In this document: positions 10,111 through 22,400 of the stretch, in pieces
Numbering within the stretch: position 1 is the first letter of the stretch
Layout of the letters: each line of letters begins with the position of its first letter
Source: Tulasnella sp. 424
Lineage: Eukaryota > Basidiomycota > Agaricomycetes > Cantharellales > Tulasnellaceae
NCBI GenBank assembly: GCA_019633425.1
Contig: WSUB01000111.1
Location: 1-64,000, forward strand
Direction of reading: 5' to 3'
DNA length: 64,000 bases
The notes under the pieces: model-generated
What the model was told of the DNA's origin: nothing
The model's database searches: none
What the model saw: the letters and a program-made list of their open reading frames with translations, nothing else
Program-made: the position numbers and the translations under genes

Positions 10111-12320
10111 CGAAACTGGGGGTAAAAGGTCGCGCATATCTGACCTTGCGTAGGTCACGAGACACTATTCTGACGGCTTGGGGTCGAAGGTGAAATTGTT
10201 GTGAGGGTGTTTGCCGAGTCGGGCTCCCTGGTGAGCGTAACCGGGTACATTATTTCCTACTGCCTTGCTGCAGGTGCGTCAATCGAGCGGAGGACCTTGT
10301 CGATTCTTGACAGAGAGCACCGACCCGCTCGCTCGAAACGCTCATCGCCCGTTGTCCAAAGATGCCGCCACTAGCGCTTAGCAAGGTGACTGATACCTCC
10401 CACTCCTTCTCCGTTCCATCGTAGTTTTGGCCAATCCGAGCAATCCCCTCCGCTGGCGGAGCGGGTCGATTTGCTTCCCTGCCAAACCTGGTATCTGAAA
10501 CCACGCATTGAATCGCATGCGCCAAAAGCTCCAGGTGCTAGTTGAACGTGATTCATGGTAGCTTTACGAAGTTGGCTTCTTGGCCAGCCGTGACAGGGAG
10601 GGCAACGTCGCTCGAACGTTGGCGCCGGTGGGACTCGAGGGTGAGGTGACGATGTTATAGAGAAAACAAAGGTTTTGTTGGGTTATTGATATTCAATGGT
10701 TTTGATTTCGAATTATCGGCGATTATAGGCGGGCGTTGATAAAGTCCATGAAGCCGCAAAGATGAGGTGACGGGGGGGGGCAGTTTCTGGCGATTCCGGG
10801 CTGGTGAGAGTCCGTCGTAAGCACCACCACTCGAGAATCCGCAAAAAAGGTAAAAGTTGGAACGTACGGCAGTCGGAAACCTACTATCCAAAGTTCTCCG
10901 CAGGCGGATCGAGGTAGTCTGGCACTACGTGTGTCCCACCCAGCGAAGCGTCGTCGACCCCCTCTCCGTCGGTATGTTGGCATATCGCCTGTTCCCCTTA
11001 TTCCGACATATTCGGAAATCCTCGCACTAAAGACCTCTAGGATTGAGCTGTGGGCTGTTGCCGGGGAGAGAAGGTATTGGTTTAGGGAGGAGCTGTGGGT
11101 TATGGGCGCGAGTTGGTCCTGAACCCCGGAAGGTGTTTGGCGTTACGACAGCCCACAGCAGCAAAGTCCAAGGTGATCTGAGTGAAAAGGTAGTTCAACA
11201 ATTTGAGTGTCGAGCCTACGGATACCCGATGAGCTCTATTACGCGAGATGTACACGTCCGTTGTTAAGTCACTTAAGTGAGCTGAAGGAGCGCGAGCATG
11301 TAACCCATGTGGCGAGGATGCCACTTCACCCAGGTGGAGGTGGGAATCAGCTGTTCCGCTATCCCAACGTGTCGATGATCACGGAGTTCCGAGACACTGG
11401 GAACGGGAGGGAGGTGGTTGCTTGACAGAGGCGAGGTCTATTCGAACTGGTTGTGACTGCGCAAGGGTTCGGGAGAGATCTTGCTCCGACTGGTCGAGAT
11501 TGAATGGACCGACACACTCCTTCCTCCCGAGAGAGCGTAGCCATCCGTTATTAAGCGAAGTGAAGATGCCTGGGATGGAGCGAGGGACGATCGTACTAGC
11601 GCCGGTGGTGGACCCATCAAAGTGGTTGCGGAGGTGGGTCGTGTTCCAAAGGAATGCTGCCAGGTAAGTGGAAGCATGAGTTTGAATGCTTTCGATTCGC
11701 AAAAAAGGAGTTGAAACGTACATCTACCAGTTGAAGGGTCGCCATAGAAGCTCTGGAGTCCGGGACTACAAGGCTGCTTTGCCGCTGCATGTGTACCTGG
11801 GAGCGAGCTGCACTCGCTGCCTCCTGATTGCTACCCTTTGGCCTCCCTTGATTCCCCAAGCCTATTGTCAAACCTCGGCACCCAGCTCCTTCGAAGGAAA
11901 CGTTGCGAGAGGGGATTGCTTGAGGAAGCGGCGGGGTGTTGAACTGGACACTAATCACGGAAAAGGAGCTTGAATGGCCGCGGGTGGGAGGCGAAGATGA
12001 AGGAGTTCAAAGGAAATTAGTGGTTTTCATGCGTGAGGGTCGAGAATGCGACCGGTGGTGGCAAGCGAGATCATGGAGCTTGTCGGAAGGAAATCGTTTT
12101 GGTCGTCGGTTCATATTCAAATGCTTCTACAGCCACATCCTCCCTCCGAGTGCTTTGCGACGGTGGATGCTTATAAGACGGATGATAACGTGAGGGAGCT
12201 AGAGATACTCACCAGCTTTGTCCTCACGACGGCCTGGTGGAGAAATGCCCATTGAGGGGAGAGACCGTGCAAGGTCCCTGTCTGCTTGCCCGAGTTTGCC
12301 GCATGTCAATTCACCCCAAC
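10111..12320. repeat. Degenerate interspersed repeat, copy 2
   Basis: Blocks recur in the same order in other copies: the TTCTTGACAGAGAGCACCGA stretch near 10300 (compare 22640 and 29462), the GGAACGTACGGCAG..CACTACGTG stretch near 10860-10930 (compare 13710 and 23078), the GAAACGTACATCTACCAGTTGAA stretch near 11720 (compare 29985), and the GGTTCATATTCAAATG stretch near 12110. Frames on both strands are interrupted. I take it for a decayed low-coding block that belongs to the duplicated NLR-Rieske unit. Confidence 0.6.
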
Positions 12321-12889
12321 TCGTGCTCGCGAATCGCCCGCCGGATGCACTCAGACATGTCTCTTCCAAATCCATAATCCCTTTTACTTGATGCACCTGA
12401 GAGACAACAATCCACGCAAACAGACCTTCGCGCCTCCGACGTTTGTGCATGCTTCGATCCCCGTGATTGGACAACGGAGCTTGCCCCTGGTAGTGAATAT
12501 GGATTCTCCGCGCTGTTCATAATTGGGTGCGGTAAGTAGCAGCTCTGAATCTGGCGCTAAAAATCTCGTCGTTACTATAAACCGTCTTGAATTTCTGTCT
12601 TGTTATTCCCCGGCACACGTGCCCACCCCAACAGCACTGACTTTTCCCTTTCAACCCGGAATAACCTTGACTTGCTACTGTCACCCTCCATCGACGTGCT
12701 CTTATGCCAACTGGGTACCGACGCTCATGAATAAACCTCAGGCTTTTCTCAGCGTGCTCGGATCCACGGAAATGCATTCAATATGTAGAATGCCCTTTTA
12801 ACAACCGACGACGTCATGCACAACAAACCAAAGGACATTGCCAATAACTCACGAGTTATTGGCTCTTAGTACCAATGTGACTGTTTGAT
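12321..12889. other. Intergenic, no gene recognised
   Basis: Nothing is supported except weak similarity to the upstream part of the Rieske promoter near 12820-12889 (AACAAACCAAA..GACATTGCCAATAA, compare 21738-21770 and 44276-44310). Confidence 0.35.
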
Positions 12890-13420
12890 TATTTGCATTT
12901 ATGGTGAGTGTCTCCGAGTCGTTACTGGGGTGAATGGTGTCGCTGTTCATCGAGCGGGAACTTCGGAGGTTTTGCATCCCGCGATGCGGCGATACCCGTA
13001 GCTTCCACCGGAAATGTCCATTCTCGGTCCAAAGGCTGTTTCGAACTAGGGCAACATCAAGTGCAATGGTGTTATCGAATATTTGCTCTATTGTTAACGT
13101 TGCGAATGTCCTAAGTCCTGGGCATCCACATTCTCGTAATTCGCCAACGACCCGACCCATACGGTAATCTCCCTGAACTATTATCGCTCCTTCCCATCTC
13201 CCCCACGGTCTAATCATACATCAACGCTAGCCCGCCCGATGACGAGAGCGACTTCGCACCCACCGACCATCCCTCAACCGCCGAAAAGTTAAAACTACTC
13301 CTCATGATGCTCACGTCCACCACAGTCCAGCATCCCTCGGGGCGCCGTTGCTACTCCATGAGCAACTGAAGTCAAGTCGATGAATGAATTTAACGATATC
13401 TACAAATGCGCATTGACGCA
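12890..13420 (+). pseudogene. Rieske iron-sulfur protein pseudogene fragment, copy 3
   Basis: The promoter block with TTTATGGTGAGTGTCTC near 12899 matches 21812 and 44361. The first-exon block (CAACGCTAGCCCGCCCGATGACGAGAG) starts near 13221, with the start codon changed from ATG to ATC. The exon is frameshifted soon after and fades by about 13420. There is no cluster-binding region. This is the most degraded copy. Confidence 0.7.
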
Positions 13421-13559
13421 TGCACTCGGCTCCAAATGCGGACCAACACAGTCCCGTGTTACGAGATTGGGTTGCGTCTCTACTTGGCAAGCCGTTACAG
13501 GGAGAACAACGTAAGCGTCGGTAGACGAGTCGGAGATGGGTGGCAATGTTGTCGAGAAA

Positions 13560-15010
13560 GGATGCTGAGATGTCGCTATTTTGCCGGTGATGGTTTTTGG
13601 AATATCGGCGCTGTTGAGAAGACCATGGCACCGCAAGGCTGAGGTGACGGGCAGAAGTGGTGAGAGTCTGGTTGAAGCACGAACACTCCGGAAACCGCAA
13701 AAGTCGAAGATGGAACGTACAGGAAACTTCCCGTACAGACTCCTGCACCCGGTGGATCGGGGCGGTCTGCCACTACGTGCGTTCCACCAAGGGGCGTCTT
13801 CGAGCCCCTCTCTGCACAAGGTCTCTTGAAGACCGCCTCTTCCGGTCATCCGACATGTCGACAATCCTCGCGCCGAGGTACTTCACGATTGAGCTCCAGA
13901 GTGTGACCAGCGAGAGGGGCTAACTGCTTGAGGAGAGTTGTCGGGTACGCGAGCCGATCCTGCAGACGACGGCGCCTGACAGACAGCCCACAAGCAGGAG
14001 GGTTGAGGTAATGAAAGCGAAAAGGTGCTTTGGACCATTCGAATGTTGAAGGTACTGACGCCGGTATGCTCTATTGTACGAGATGTAGACAGCCGTTGTC
14101 GAGTGAGCCGGGGACGTAACCTATGTAGGTAGACGCCCCTTCGCCCGTGGTGAAAGTCCCTGTCAGCCGTTCTGGTTATCCCGGCTTGTTAACGATCCCA
14201 GGTGAAATAGCTGATGATCGAGTGCGGAGATATTGCGAGTGTTAGGGAGGGAGTTGCTTGGTGGAGGCGTGGTGCGTTCGAGCTGGTCATGAGTCGTGAA
14301 CTAAGGAAGGGGTTGAACGGCTGCGGGTGAGGAATGGTGTCGGTAGTGGGGAGCGTGCTTTGAGATTGAACGCATCAGCACACTCCATTCTACCGAGGGC
14401 ATAACTGGTCGTTGCTGAACGGGCTGAAATTACCGATAATGCAGCTAATTGGACTACAGCAACGATCGTATAGTGTTCCTTATCAGTTCAGATTCAAATG
14501 CATCCATCTGGGAGTGCTGTACGGAATTGCTTGTGGGCAAGTGGCCGATAACGCAAGGCAATGAGAGGCTAACTGTCTTTGGGTCGACTTGTGACGGCAT
14601 GGCCTTGGGGATGAGGGACGAGGGGGGACTGGGGAAAAGTTCCTCCGGCTTTGGCGGAGTTTGTAGTGTGTCGAGCGTCGATAGCCCCAGATCGTCGCAC
14701 TACACCCGAGGATATCACCCGCACTTGCTACAGATACAGAGACTGTCTCTTACAATCCACGTAATAAACGTTGCGATTGATTTAATTCCCTCCGAACCTT
14801 AATGCGTCTCTTGACAAGGCTCAAATAGGAAGACCTCGATGCACGTCGCCGTTTTGCTTGAGCGAGTCAACTCAACACCGACGGCCCACAATCAATACGA
14901 AACACAAGGAGCACAGCAGCGAGTTTCCCCGAGTGTCCATTGGAAGTGTCCGGCACCGGGCTCTCCAGACAGGGCCTGACTTACTCTCCCTTTCCCCATA
15001 CTCTCTTCTC
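13560..15010. repeat. Degenerate interspersed repeat, copy 3
   Basis: It contains the GGAACGTACAGGAAACT..CACTACGTG block (13710-13785), the GAGCGTGCTTTGAGATTGAA block (14358), and the CTGTCTTTGGGTCGACTTGTGACGG and GGCTTTGGCGGAG blocks (14570-14665). The order is the same as at 22.9-24.2 kb. No continuous reading frame is conserved between copies. Confidence 0.6.
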
Positions 15011-15881
15011 TCATCGACACTTACTCCTTGGCTTCATGAAATCTCTCTCTTTTACTCGTAATTGTTACTCGTATTCCTTCGGCTCACCCATCTCACCACT
15101 TTTCACTACCAAAGTTAAAGGTCATCGACTTACGGCAGGCGCAACATTCGGCGCCACAGTATAACCGCATCACTGCTCTTCCTTCCCGGCGAATTACGGA
15201 TGTGTTCCAATACAACCGAACAGTGAGAGTTTAAACGTGTTTATTAGCATTTTCTATGTCACATCATCTGCCGCAAAAGGTCCAGACATCTATGATCCGT
15301 TTAAGAACCAACGGAGAAGGGAGCAGGGAGCAGCGCTCAGGTGAGTTGGGGAACGGGGTGGTCCGTCTCGAGGATCATACGATTCAAGTTTAGGTAGTTG
15401 CGCAGTGGCTGATGCATGCTCACGAACGTTTTGGCTATGCAAAAACAAGATGGGAAGATGCATTGCACTTGCATATTAGCGATGCAGGTTCTTCGAGAAT
15501 GGATTTCATGCAATTGGCAGAAGCGCAACGACAGCAATCACGGGGCCCGTTCCCCCGACCTATCACCCATCCGGTCATTGTAATTAGACTTTAAATTTAG
15601 ACCCGAATAGTATGAGCTCCAAATATCCCGTGGCGCGATGAACCGATTCGTATTTGCCACTTCTCCCAAGCCATCGGTCATTCCATTCCGTGTAATTTGT
15701 ATTTTCAAACTCGAATCCGGATAGCATGGATCCTAAAGACAACTTTATGGGACGATGAGCCCACTTGTATTAGCACAACACCTCGACAACAGGACTTCTC
15801 CCAAGCAGTGAACGGAGCTAAATTCGATCATCAAGGATAGGAATTGAACAGAAAGATCACATAATTGAAAAAGCAACCTAA
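15011..15881 (-). other. 3' flank of NLR2, no gene recognised
   Basis: The part from about 15345 is a diverged relative of the 3' flanks of NLR1 and NLR3 (GGTGGTCCGTCTCGAGGAT.., TTGCACTTGCATATTAGCGATG..). It likely carries the 3' UTR region of NLR2. No separate gene is supported. Confidence 0.45.
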
Positions 15882-18800
15882 TCAGAGCTCGAGTGCCTGA
15901 GAAACATTGAAAAGAGAAAGGGTATGATCACGAAGAACAGCGAGTGTGCTGCCAGAAAGGAGAATGTCAGAATATGGATCATCCCTCCAGTATTGGGGAG
16001 GAAGCCAAATGAATCGGGATGAGGAAAATACTACCCAATGATCTTGGAAGGCCGGACTCCAATGGAGTTGAAGACTGCACGGTGTGTCACAGGGTTGGCG
16101 TGTCACAGCATCCCATGTGGTACAATGGCCATTCCGATAACGTCCGCCAAGAAGAAATCCATCCGGGGAGAAACATACGGAGTAAACATAGTCTTTGCGA
16201 TCGGTGAGTGGTTTGCCAATCGCTGTTCCGGTCTGAGGGTCCCAGAGTTGGATTGTCGCATCGTTGGATCCGGACGCCAGAACCTTGCCATCGGGCGAGA
16301 AGCAGACGGAGTAAACATAGCTGCTGTGACCCGTGAGTGGTTCACCGATCAGGGTTCCAGTCTCAGTATCCCAGAGTCGAATCGTCTTGTCATCGGAACC
16401 GGATGCCAGGACCTTCCCATCGGGCGAGAAGCAGACGGAGCGAACCCAGTCACTGTGACCTGTGAGTGGTTCACCGATTGCCGTTCTGATCTGAGTATCC
16501 CACAGTCGGATTGTGCCGTCCCCAGATCCGGATGCCAAAACATTGCCATCGGGCGAGAGGCAGACGGACAGAACGCTGCTACTGTGTCCTGTGACTGGCT
16601 CACCAATTGCCGTTCCGGTCTGAGTATCCCAGAATTGAATTGTCCGGTCATCGGATCCAGAAGCCAGAAACTTGCCATCGGGCGAGAGACAGACGGAGTA
16701 AATGTGGTTCCTGGGACCCGCCATTGGTTTCCCAATCCCTGTTCCACTCCGAGTATCCCAGAGTTGAATCGTTCGGTCACCGGATCCGGATGCCAGAACC
16801 TTCCCACTGGGCGAGAAGCAGGCGGAGTTAATCTCCCCACTGTGACCTGTGAGTGGTTCACCGATCACCATTCTAGTATGAGTATCCCAGAGTCGAATTG
16901 TTTTGTCTCTGGATCCGGATGCCAGAACCTTGCCATCGGGCGAGAAGCAGACAGAGTAAACATAGCCGCTGTGACCCGTGAGTGGTTCACCAATCACAGT
17001 TCCAGTCCGAGTATCCCAGAGCCGAATTGTCTGGTCGTTGGATCCGGACGCCAGAACCTTGCCATTGGGCGAGAAGCAGACGGAGTAAACATAGCCACTG
17101 TGACCCGTGAGTGGTTCACGGATTGCCGTTCCAGTCTGAGTATCCCAAAGTCGAACTGTCCAGTCATCGGATACGGATGCTAGAACCTTTCCATTGGGCG
17201 AGAAGCAGACGGACCGAATCCAGTCGCTGTGACCTGTGAGTGGTTCACCAATCACCGTGCTGGTTGGAGTATCCCAGAATCGAATTGTTTTGTCTCTGGA
17301 TCCGGATGCCAGAACCTTGCCATCCGGCGAGAAGCAGACGGAGTAAACATAGTCGCTGTGACCCGTGATTGGTTCACCGATAACACTTCCGGTCTGAGGA
17401 TCCCAGAGTCGGATTGTCTTATCATCGGACCCGGATGCCAGAACCTTGCCATCCGGCGAGAAGCATACTGAGCAAACCCAGTCACTGTGACCTGTGAGTG
17501 GTTCACCGATCGACGTTCCAGTTTGAGTATCCCAGAGTCGAATTGTGCGGTCACCGGATCCGGACGCGAGCATCTTCCCATCCGGCGAGAATGCAATTGC
17601 TGTCACCGATCCACCCATGGAACGAACCCAGATATTTGATGACCACGTTGATGTCGTGAGACCCTTTATGGTTTGAACTTTTGCAAGTTTACGGTACAGC
17701 TTCCCTAATTCCGTCTCCACTGGAGAATGAGGAAGCGCCGACGCGTAAATATGCAGCGGTCCGAATTGAATCGGCTCTGAAAACGCCGTGATGAACCGTT
17801 GAACGTCGTTCCATAGCATGGCAAGTGAATCGGATTCAAGTACATCGTTGGGGCAGGCCTAGAAGCGTTGATTTAGTTCTTTCGGCCATTGTCGGAGCTT
17901 GAATCTCAGCCTTCAACTTACCCGCAACCACTGAGACACATTCTTTGCCACGATAATTGCGTCCTTAGTCACTCCAGCTAAGCTCATGACTTCAAGCCAA
18001 AACATGAGTTTCTCCTTGCTGAACAGTTCGAAAACAGCAAGTTGCACAGAGAAAGCATTTCTGCCTTGGATTGGCCACCGGATTCCTTCCGTGAGATGAA
18101 TGGACCAGGATCGGCAGCAATACAGAAGGGCCGTGGGCACCCTGTGCTCTGCGGAATCTTGAATCTCCGATACCGCTTTCGAAAGGTCGGACAAGTCGCA
18201 AATGTTCTCCTTTAGATCCCGGATCATGTTGTCAAGGCACATGCTTGCCAGCTGCTGATGGTGTTGAACGACGTTGATGTAATAGGATGCTTGCTTACAC
18301 CGACGCTCGCTGACAAGAAGATCATGAATGGAAGAGTGCATGAGGCGTATGGGTCCTGCCGAGGACGTGGGAATGAGCAGGAGGGAATTGAGGTCGGCGA
18401 GAATGTCATTGCGGAGGAATTGGACGATGTCCGCCGGATCTGTTCCATCAAAGATCTCATTATCGCGGTAGAGGCCCGCAACAACTTCGAGGGAAATCGG
18501 ATACGGCGCCACCGTTAGGGCTCCTAGCACTCGGCGCAGAAGATCCTCCCGCTCCGGGTCTAGCCTTAGGGTATCAAACGCCTTTGAGAGGATTTGGTCG
18601 TATAGGTCATCAAGTCCGCTCCACATCGATGGTTTCCTCAATAGTCCCCGCAATCGATCCATGGGTGACCCACTGCGGATATACGTGATCACAGTGCGGG
18701 CCCACTGAAATAGACCTTGGGACATCTCCACAAGTCGGCTGACATCTTCGGATGAAGGCCAGCTTTCCGGAACGTTGGAGTTGGTGCGCCGAATCTGTTG

Positions 18801-21091
18801 ACAGGTCTGTTGGATGAATCGCTCCAGATCATTTGAGACATCAGGAGCGGTGTCCAGGTCTTCCGCGTGCCACTTCTTCGGCTCAGGAACCTGAAGTAGA
18901 TGAGTCTCTGGACGAGATGTGAGGAGGAATTTGACGTTCGAGGGAAACGATGTAGAATGGTCATGAATGAGACGGATGAAGTCAACAGCGTCATTTGGGT
19001 TATCGCACTCGTCGAGGGCATCAACAACGATGAGGATGGGGTGGGGTTGATTATGGAGCTTCGCTAGTGAAGCGACAAAGAGCGTCTTGAACTGCTCTTC
19101 AAGTCGTTCATCCGCGATGTCCTCCTTCTCTCGTACACTGTCGAGCACCGCATTTCTGACTTCCGGAACCAAACTGCCCGCTAGTTGCCTCGCGAGAGCG
19201 CAGACAACACGCGTGTTCAGAGTCTTCTGTCCTCGGCGGAAGTGGAAGATTGCACACGAGGCTCGGCGTTTCCAGTTCTCGACCACCGTTGAAGCAATTG
19301 TCGACTTTCCTCGTCCAGCCATCCCCCGGAGCCATAGTACTCGGTCGGGAGCAGACGAATCCCTAATCCAACCGTCGATCCGCTCCAATATCTGCACTCT
19401 AGTTCCTGGAAAACAAGTGACGTCCTGTATCGAGTTTCCCTGTGCTCCGTATTTTCCATCGCCAAGGCATTTAAGCAGCCGACGTTGCTTCTCTCGAACT
19501 TCATTGTTTTCTGAGGGAGAACGTCAGGAGAGTACGGCAACGTGCGATCGAAGGAACTGACTGAGTTCGATTACGACGCTGCGAGTGTCCAGACCCACGA
19601 GGAGCTGGTGCAAGGAACTTAGTTGACCGCCACATGGAGATAGTACGGTGCTGTACTGACTTGTATTTCCTCTATCGCAGTTTGGATTGTACCCTGGTGA
19701 CCCTTCAATGCTTCTCCATGGTCCCAAGCGTGGAACGCCTTGTTGAAGCGACCCAAGGACTTCCATCCTTCTACTTCGGCGTGCACACGCTGAAGTTCCC
19801 TGATCAAGGTCTTAGTAAGGAGTACTACGGCGAGGAAACGAATGTCTGCCTACTTCTGTAAGTCGCCGACATAGTTCGCTATCTCCTGTCCTTGATCAGC
19901 ACCCGGTGTTCTGGTGAAGTTTGCAAGACACTTGGACAATTTGTCCGTCTGGAATGCCAAGTCCCTGGCGAGATCGTCATTCTGGTCCATAGTCTGAAGT
20001 CGTCTTGTCAGGATTTGACGAAACGGAAGTCGGACAACTCGACCTGCCTGAATCGTTTCGACGAATGCCAATCCAACTTTAGCAGCCGCTGCGACGAAGT
20101 TCCCGGCAACAGGAATGGATCCAGACGCGATGTCTGCGGCTTTGCAAGTCTTCCTGAGTATGTTAAGAGCTTCTTGGCGAACCGGACCGCGAGGTCTCTC
20201 GTCCTCCAGACCACGCAAGGGAGGGATTTGGGTGGGGGGTGCGCCCGAGATCGAATCATTTGACGCGATGCCTTGCTCGGAGGGTTTATTCTGTGCGGTG
20301 GAGGGCGGTGTAGGCGCTCGTCCAGCGCCTGGGACAGTCAGTCGGGCCTGAGCTTCTGGGCAAATACCAGACGTCATGAGATCCTCTGAGTCAACGGCAA
20401 TCAATTCCCTGCGGGTTCACGAATTACTAGAGGCACTTACCCGTTTCTCGCTCCTTATCCAAGAACTCCTTCAAACAGCTCTATGAGAAAAAGCAAATCC
20501 GGAGATGACCCTGTTTCACCTACATTGATGGAGATCACGACTTTCGACACATCGTCTTGACAGGTTTGGAAGAGTAAAGTGCATTTGCTTTGACGATTGG
20601 GGGCTATAGATGTGATTCCCTGGAGGAGTTTCCGTCTTTTCATCCCCGCCTTCAATTTCGCGTCCTTTAACCGTGCTTCGACGTCCTCGAGGATTCTGGG
20701 GAGGAACAAGCTACAGTAAACTGACGCCTCTGCAAGAGCGCCGAACGTACTGGATATATCTCTGGATGAGATCTTGCGAATAGGTGGTCGCGTTGCTGGG
20801 AATATTCGGGGAGGACCTGACGGTGTCGAGCAACTCGTTTGCCGCTTTCTTCGATTCTGATGGCCACTCGGTGTTCTTGAACGAGCTCAGTCACTGCACA
20901 GCTTGTCCATACGAAGAAAACCTACTTTGAGGATCGATTCTATTGCTTTTTTCAAGGACGGTATTCTCTCGCCAAATCCTGGATCTAGTGCCTCGTACGT
21001 GTGTTGGAGTTCGACGGGATCGACTAGAAATCACTGGTAGCTTACCGGACGACTGCTTGACGGTCGACGTCGATTCGTCGTTCGTGGCCAT
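15882..21091 (-). pseudogene. NLR2: NACHT-WD40 gene with frameshifted N-terminal exons
   Basis: The exon layout follows NLR1, with open NACHT (17922-19510) and WD40 (15882-17858) exons. Walker A GMAGRGKST, the VVDALDECD box and 12 WD40 repeats are present, the last one degenerate. The start codon (21091) is kept. Exon 1 has four extra bases relative to NLR1, NLR3 and NLR4, between about 20990 and 21025, which shifts the frame. Exon 2 has one extra base near 20740, which leads to a TAG. Exons 3-6 still read in the ancestral frame. The GC-AG intron (19994-20047) is 54 nt without a stop, so the frame also reads through it. Either it is a pseudogene, or it makes an NLR lacking the normal first ~170 residues from a downstream start. 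The open 3' exons suggest recent loss. Confidence 0.75.
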
Positions 21092-21450
21092 ATTTGAAGT
21101 TCGGCGATATTGTTAGAGTGTGGCACCGCGAGAGGGAGGTTAGGTGAAGGTCGATGGGATGAGTTGCACCAGGCTGGACAAGTTAACTACTGCACAGCTT
21201 CTGCTTCATAAGACACACGTGGCTTCCGTTGGAAGTTCCATTCTCGGCGACAACTCTCTTGCAATCGATATCATCGCACCGTCGCTTGAAGTAACCGAGC
21301 GTAGCATTTCTTGTAAATCGCAAATCTGGGGCGTGGTGGTTTGTGGTCGTGACTTGGTGTAATGAGCGCTGCGTTCTGCGAGGGAATACTGTTGAAGAGC
21401 AGGATCGAACCACAACGGTGGTGGGTTGATATGATGAAAGATTAATATAT
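21092..21450 (-). promoter_or_regulatory. 5' region of NLR2
   Basis: It is similar to the NLR1 and NLR3 upstream regions, for example ACTGCACAGC..ACGTGGCTTCCG near 21190-21232 and the AACCACAACGGTGGTGGGTTGA block near 21405-21427. It is inferred to be the ancestral promoter. Confidence 0.45.
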
Positions 21451-21739
21451 ATTCATCGATTCAAGGCCAGCTGGAGCGAAGAAATGGATGTAACGAGAGC
21501 GCGCTTCTAAGTAAAGCGGCCATGGCTTTATGTCTGGCCCCATAGCCTCCGACTCCTATATATACACTTGGCCACCGGCGAATCCGTCAAGCAAGACGTC
21601 TTTTCCTTGTCATTTAAAAGTTCGCTCTGGCCTCTTGTCTCGTTCAGTAGCTTCCCCCCTAACGTGAATTTGTTAAGCTCTGTCCTTCGAGCGATCGGCG
21701 TTCTCCGACTCCCGCGCTAGCTAGGTCAGCAAGATCGAC

Positions 21740-22400
21740 AACAACAAACCGAACGACGCTGCTAGCAATGTTCCCGCGGCTTATTTTGATGAGAATGCTT
21801 GAATATCTGCATTTATGGTGAGTTCCTTTCATTGGGGTAAATGCCGTTCCCGTGAACCGGGCGAGAACGGGAAGGGAACATTACAAAGTAACTAATCTTC
21901 TGAGAGCGTCGATTTTTTCGCAATTCGCCAACCACTCCAACCATAGTCTCCCTTGCCCATCCTGCCTCATTCCCTACCCTCTCCCCCTTCTAGTCGTATG
22001 TCGACGCTAGCTCGCTCAGTCCCGGGGTGAACTTCACGCCCACCATCTCTAATCAATGGCCGCAAACGTTCCTCATGATGCTCACGCCCACCACGGTCCC
22101 GGATCCGCTTGGAGCAAAGACGCTCCCTCATCGAGCCACTCGAGTCAAGCTGATAAGTGAATTTTAACGATCTCATGTTCAAGACTCGGCGTACTGATTC
22201 GTGCCGTTTCCTTTTCGCTGTGAGAAATGAAATGGAATGCTGCAGTGTGCACTTGGCCCCTTCCGACCCGCGCTAGGTTCGCTCGACCATATCCATTACT
22301 CTCGGACTATCTACGAGGCCCATGAAGTCCAGATATCTCCGGCTCCGGGATGGTTGAGCAGTGGGTCGCATATTCCATGCGTCAGCGGTAGATCGGACGA
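21740..22400 (+). pseudogene. Rieske iron-sulfur protein pseudogene fragment, copy 4
   Basis: The promoter (TATCTGCATTTATGGTGAG near 21805, GAACGGGAAGGG near 21870) is followed by an ATG at 21998 and the first-exon block MSTLARSV. Small indels destroy the frame within 15 codons. A degraded second-exon start is visible near 22270-22345. Cluster-binding exons are absent. It faces away from NLR2, exactly as the intact gene faces away from NLR4. Confidence 0.8.

Noticed and set aside
16038..17183. A 381-codon open frame antisense to the WD40 exon of NLR2, with its own internal repeats (similar shorter ones opposite NLR1, NLR3 and NLR4).
   Set aside because: It exists because the WD40 repeats on the minus strand are nearly identical and their antisense frame happens to lack stops. 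It has no start context, domain or independent conservation.
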